This document shows positions 5,128 through 6,722 of a stretch of DNA of 6,722 bases, piece after piece. The stretch spans positions 1-6,722 of the forward strand of contig DBAU01000049.1 in NCBI GenBank assembly GCA_002291845.1, read 5' to 3'. The notes beneath the pieces are model-generated. The model did not search any database. It was given only the letters and a program-made list of their open reading frames with translations, and had not been told where the DNA came from. The number at the start of each line of letters is the position of its first letter. Position 1 is the first letter of the stretch. The stretch is from Alphaproteobacteria bacterium UBA1002. Lineage in GTDB: Bacteria; Pseudomonadota; Alphaproteobacteria; Rickettsiales; UBA998. The position numbers and the translations under genes were made by a program.

Positions 5128-6722
5128 TTAATAGACGCGTTTTTTCGGTGGAACGGCTTCCACCTCATTCGAGAGGGTGTAGAGATGCACCGGACGGTAA
5201 TCAATCACCACCTGGCCCTGCTCATCCACCCAGGAAAGGGTGTGCTTCATCCACTGGTCATCATCACGATCGGTGAAATCCTCACGTGCATGAGCCCCCC
5301 GGCTTTCCTTACGGTTGGCCGCGGAGTGCAACGTGGAGACGGCCTGCAGCAGCAGGTTTTCGAGCTCCAGCGCTTCCACCAGATCGCTGTTCCACACGAG
5401 GCCACGATCTTCGATGGCAACGTCTTTGTAGCTCGCGAAGGTCTGGTCGATCTTCTGCACGCCTTCTTCCAGCACCTCGGCGGTGCGGAACACCGCCGCA
5501 TTATTCTGCATGGTGGCCTGCATCGCGCGGCGAATTTCCGCGGTGCGCAGCGAGCCTTTGGCGTTACGGATACGCTCGAAGCGCTCCAGCGCCTTTTCCG
5601 TGGCCGCGGCGGGGGCTTTCTTCGGTGCCGCACCGGCAACCAGCGTTTCTTTGGCACGGTGTGCCGCGGCACGGCCAAACACCACCAGATCGAGCAGTGA
5701 GTTGGAGCCAAGGCGGTTGGCGCCATGCACTGACACGCACGCCGCTTCACCAATCGCCATCAGGCCAGGGACCACCTGATCGGGGTTGCCATTATACAGT
5801 GTCACCACTTCGCCGTGATAGTTGGTGGGGATGCCGCCCATGTTGTAATGCACGGTCGGCAGCACCGGAATCGGCTCGCGGGTAACGTCAACGCCTGCGA
5901 AAATCTTGGCTGTCTCCGCAATCCCCGGCAAACGCTCGTGAATCACCGCAGGGTCGAGGTGATCAAGGTGCAGGAAGATATGATCCTTGTTCGGGCCAAC
6001 GCCGCGGCCTTCACGGATTTCAATGGTCATCGAGCGGGAGACGACATCGCGCGAGGCGAGGTCCTTGGCGTGCGGGGCATAACGCTCCATGAAGCGCTCG
6101 CCTTCCGAGTTACGGAGGATACCACCCTCCCCGCGCACGCCTTCCGTGATAAGGACGCCCGCGCCGTAAATGCCTGTCGGGTGGAACTGCACGAACTCCA
6201 TGTCCTGCAGCGGCAGGCCGGCACGCAGGGCCATGGCATTGCCATCACCGGTGCAGGTATGCGCCGAGGTGGCGGAGAAATAGGCACGGCCATAGCCGCC
6301 CGTCGCTAGTACCACGGTCTGTGCATGGAAGCGGTGCAGGCTGCCATCGTCCAGATTCCAGGCCATGACGCCACAGCATTGGCCTTCATCATCCATCAAC
6401 AGGTCGAGCGCGAAGTACTCAATGAAAAACTGGGCCTGATGGCGCAGCGCCTGCGTATAGAGCGTGTGCAGAATGGCGTGGCCGGTGCGGTCCGCCGCCG
6501 CGCAGGTGCGCTGTGCGGCCGGGCCTTCGCCGAATTTGGTGGTCATCCCGCCGAAGGGGCGCTGGTAGATTTTACCTTCCGGCGTCCGCGAGAACGGTAC
6601 CCCGTAATGCTCCAGCTCAATCACCGCATCGATGGCGTTTTTACACATATATTCAATGGCATCTTGATCACCCAGCCAATCGGATCCCTTGATGGTGTCA
6701 TACATGTGCCAGCGCCAGTCAT
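5128..6722 (-). CDS. sdhA: succinate dehydrogenase flavoprotein subunit (SdhA), 5' end beyond window
   Basis: SdhA oxidises succinate to fumarate with covalently bound FAD in complex II, linking the citric acid cycle to the quinone pool. The frame is open to the right edge (530 codons plus stop visible). The first in-frame ATG, at 6705, is internal: WRWH precedes it, as in SdhA homologues. About 60-70 N-terminal residues are missing, including the first FAD dinucleotide-binding motif and the FAD-linking histidine. Counting from the Met at 6705, visible sites are ATGGYGR (134-140), TGDG (152-155), QFHPTG with His175, RGEGG (191-195), SRD with Arg219 (the proton-shuttling arginine region), HYNMGG with His286, GEAACVSVHGANRLG (319-333) with Arg331, and the tail PPKKRVY. 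These match the E. coli active-site His242, Arg286, His354 and Arg399. Similarity to mitochondrial SDHA is very high. sdhCD probably lie upstream, outside the window. Confidence 0.97.
   Translation of the reverse strand, partial: DWRWHMYDTIKGSDWLGDQDAIEYMCKNAIDAVIELEHYGVPFSRTPEGKIYQRPFGGMTTKFGEGPAAQRTCAAADRTGHAILHTLYTQALRHQAQFFIEYFALDLLMDDEGQCCGVMAWNLDDGSLHRFHAQTVVLATGGYGRAYFSATSAHTCTGDGNAMALRAGLPLQDMEFVQFHPTGIYGAGVLITEGVRGEGGILRNSEGERFMERYAPHAKDLASRDVVSRSMTIEIREGRGVGPNKDHIFLHLDHLDPAVIHERLPGIAETAKIFAGVDVTREPIPVLPTVHYNMGGIPTNYHGEVVTLYNGNPDQVVPGLMAIGEAACVSVHGANRLGSNSLLDLVVFGRAAAHRAKETLVAGAAPKKAPAAATEKALERFERIRNAKGSLRTAEIRRAMQATMQNNAAVFRTAEVLEEGVQKIDQTFASYKDVAIEDRGLVWNSDLVEALELENLLLQAVSTLHSAANRKESRGAHAREDFTDRDDDQWMKHTLSWVDEQGQVVIDYRPVHLYTLSNEVEAVPPKKRVY

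Noticed and set aside
5118..5204. 29-residue N-terminal extension of SdhB in the longest open frame
   Set aside because: It overlaps the 3' end of sdhA, lacks a Shine-Dalgarno and does not resemble SdhB; ATG 5117 has a good site upstream.
5092..5700. 202-residue plus-strand open frame opposite sdhA/sdhB
   Set aside because: It lies antisense to conserved sdhA sequence; long antisense frames are common in GC-rich coding DNA, and its start is just before the real sdhB start region.
5815..6309. 164-residue plus-strand open frame opposite sdhA
   Set aside because: Antisense to the SdhA active-site region; no promoter, Shine-Dalgarno or recognisable domain.
1..6722. Novel defence or mobile system
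   Set aside because: No nuclease, helicase, methylase, transposase, integrase, CRISPR repeat or terminal repeat is visible. The two unassigned genes are far apart and not linked to each other, and the rest is housekeeping.

Overview
This window reads as a chromosomal segment of an alphaproteobacterium. The evidence is a mitochondrial-type succinate dehydrogenase pair (sdhA-sdhB), a CarD/CdnL regulator of the alphaproteobacterial type, and the order fdxA-carD, which from general knowledge is common in that class. I cannot place it below class level. Most of the window is GC-moderate to GC-rich housekeeping sequence, apart from a strikingly AT-rich block at the left edge. No transposase, CRISPR array, tRNA or rRNA is visible.

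Left part (1-2258, all minus strand): a three-gene run read right to left. mazG (house-cleaning NTP pyrophosphohydrolase) comes first. After 15 bases comes an SDR oxidoreductase closely resembling E. coli YdfG. One base after its stop, an AT-rich gene of unknown function begins and leaves the window at base 1.

Middle (2259-3698): a 101-bp divergent spacer with a nested dyad separates mazG from fdxA, a 7Fe ferredoxin on the plus strand. A 361-bp non-coding stretch follows. It holds a long stem-loop just after fdxA, several TTGT/ACAA dyads and a probable carD promoter with a leader of about 100 bases. carD encodes an RNA-polymerase-binding transcription factor and ends at a textbook intrinsic terminator.

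Right part (3699-6722): a plus-strand orphan gene with its own TATAAT box encodes an unrecognised protein with two glycine/alanine-rich probable membrane segments. It meets sdhB tail to tail with only 3 bases between the stop codons. sdhB and the truncated sdhA (minus strand, running off the right edge) encode the iron-sulfur and flavoprotein subunits of respiratory complex II. sdhC and sdhD would be expected upstream of sdhA, outside the window.

Together the genes cover respiration (sdhAB), electron transfer (fdxA), growth-linked control of transcription (carD) and nucleotide-pool hygiene (mazG). I see no convincing multi-gene novel system. The parts most worth pursuing are the AT-rich coupled gene at the left edge, the orphan membrane protein, and the carD leader, which contains a segment complementary to its own ribosome-binding site.
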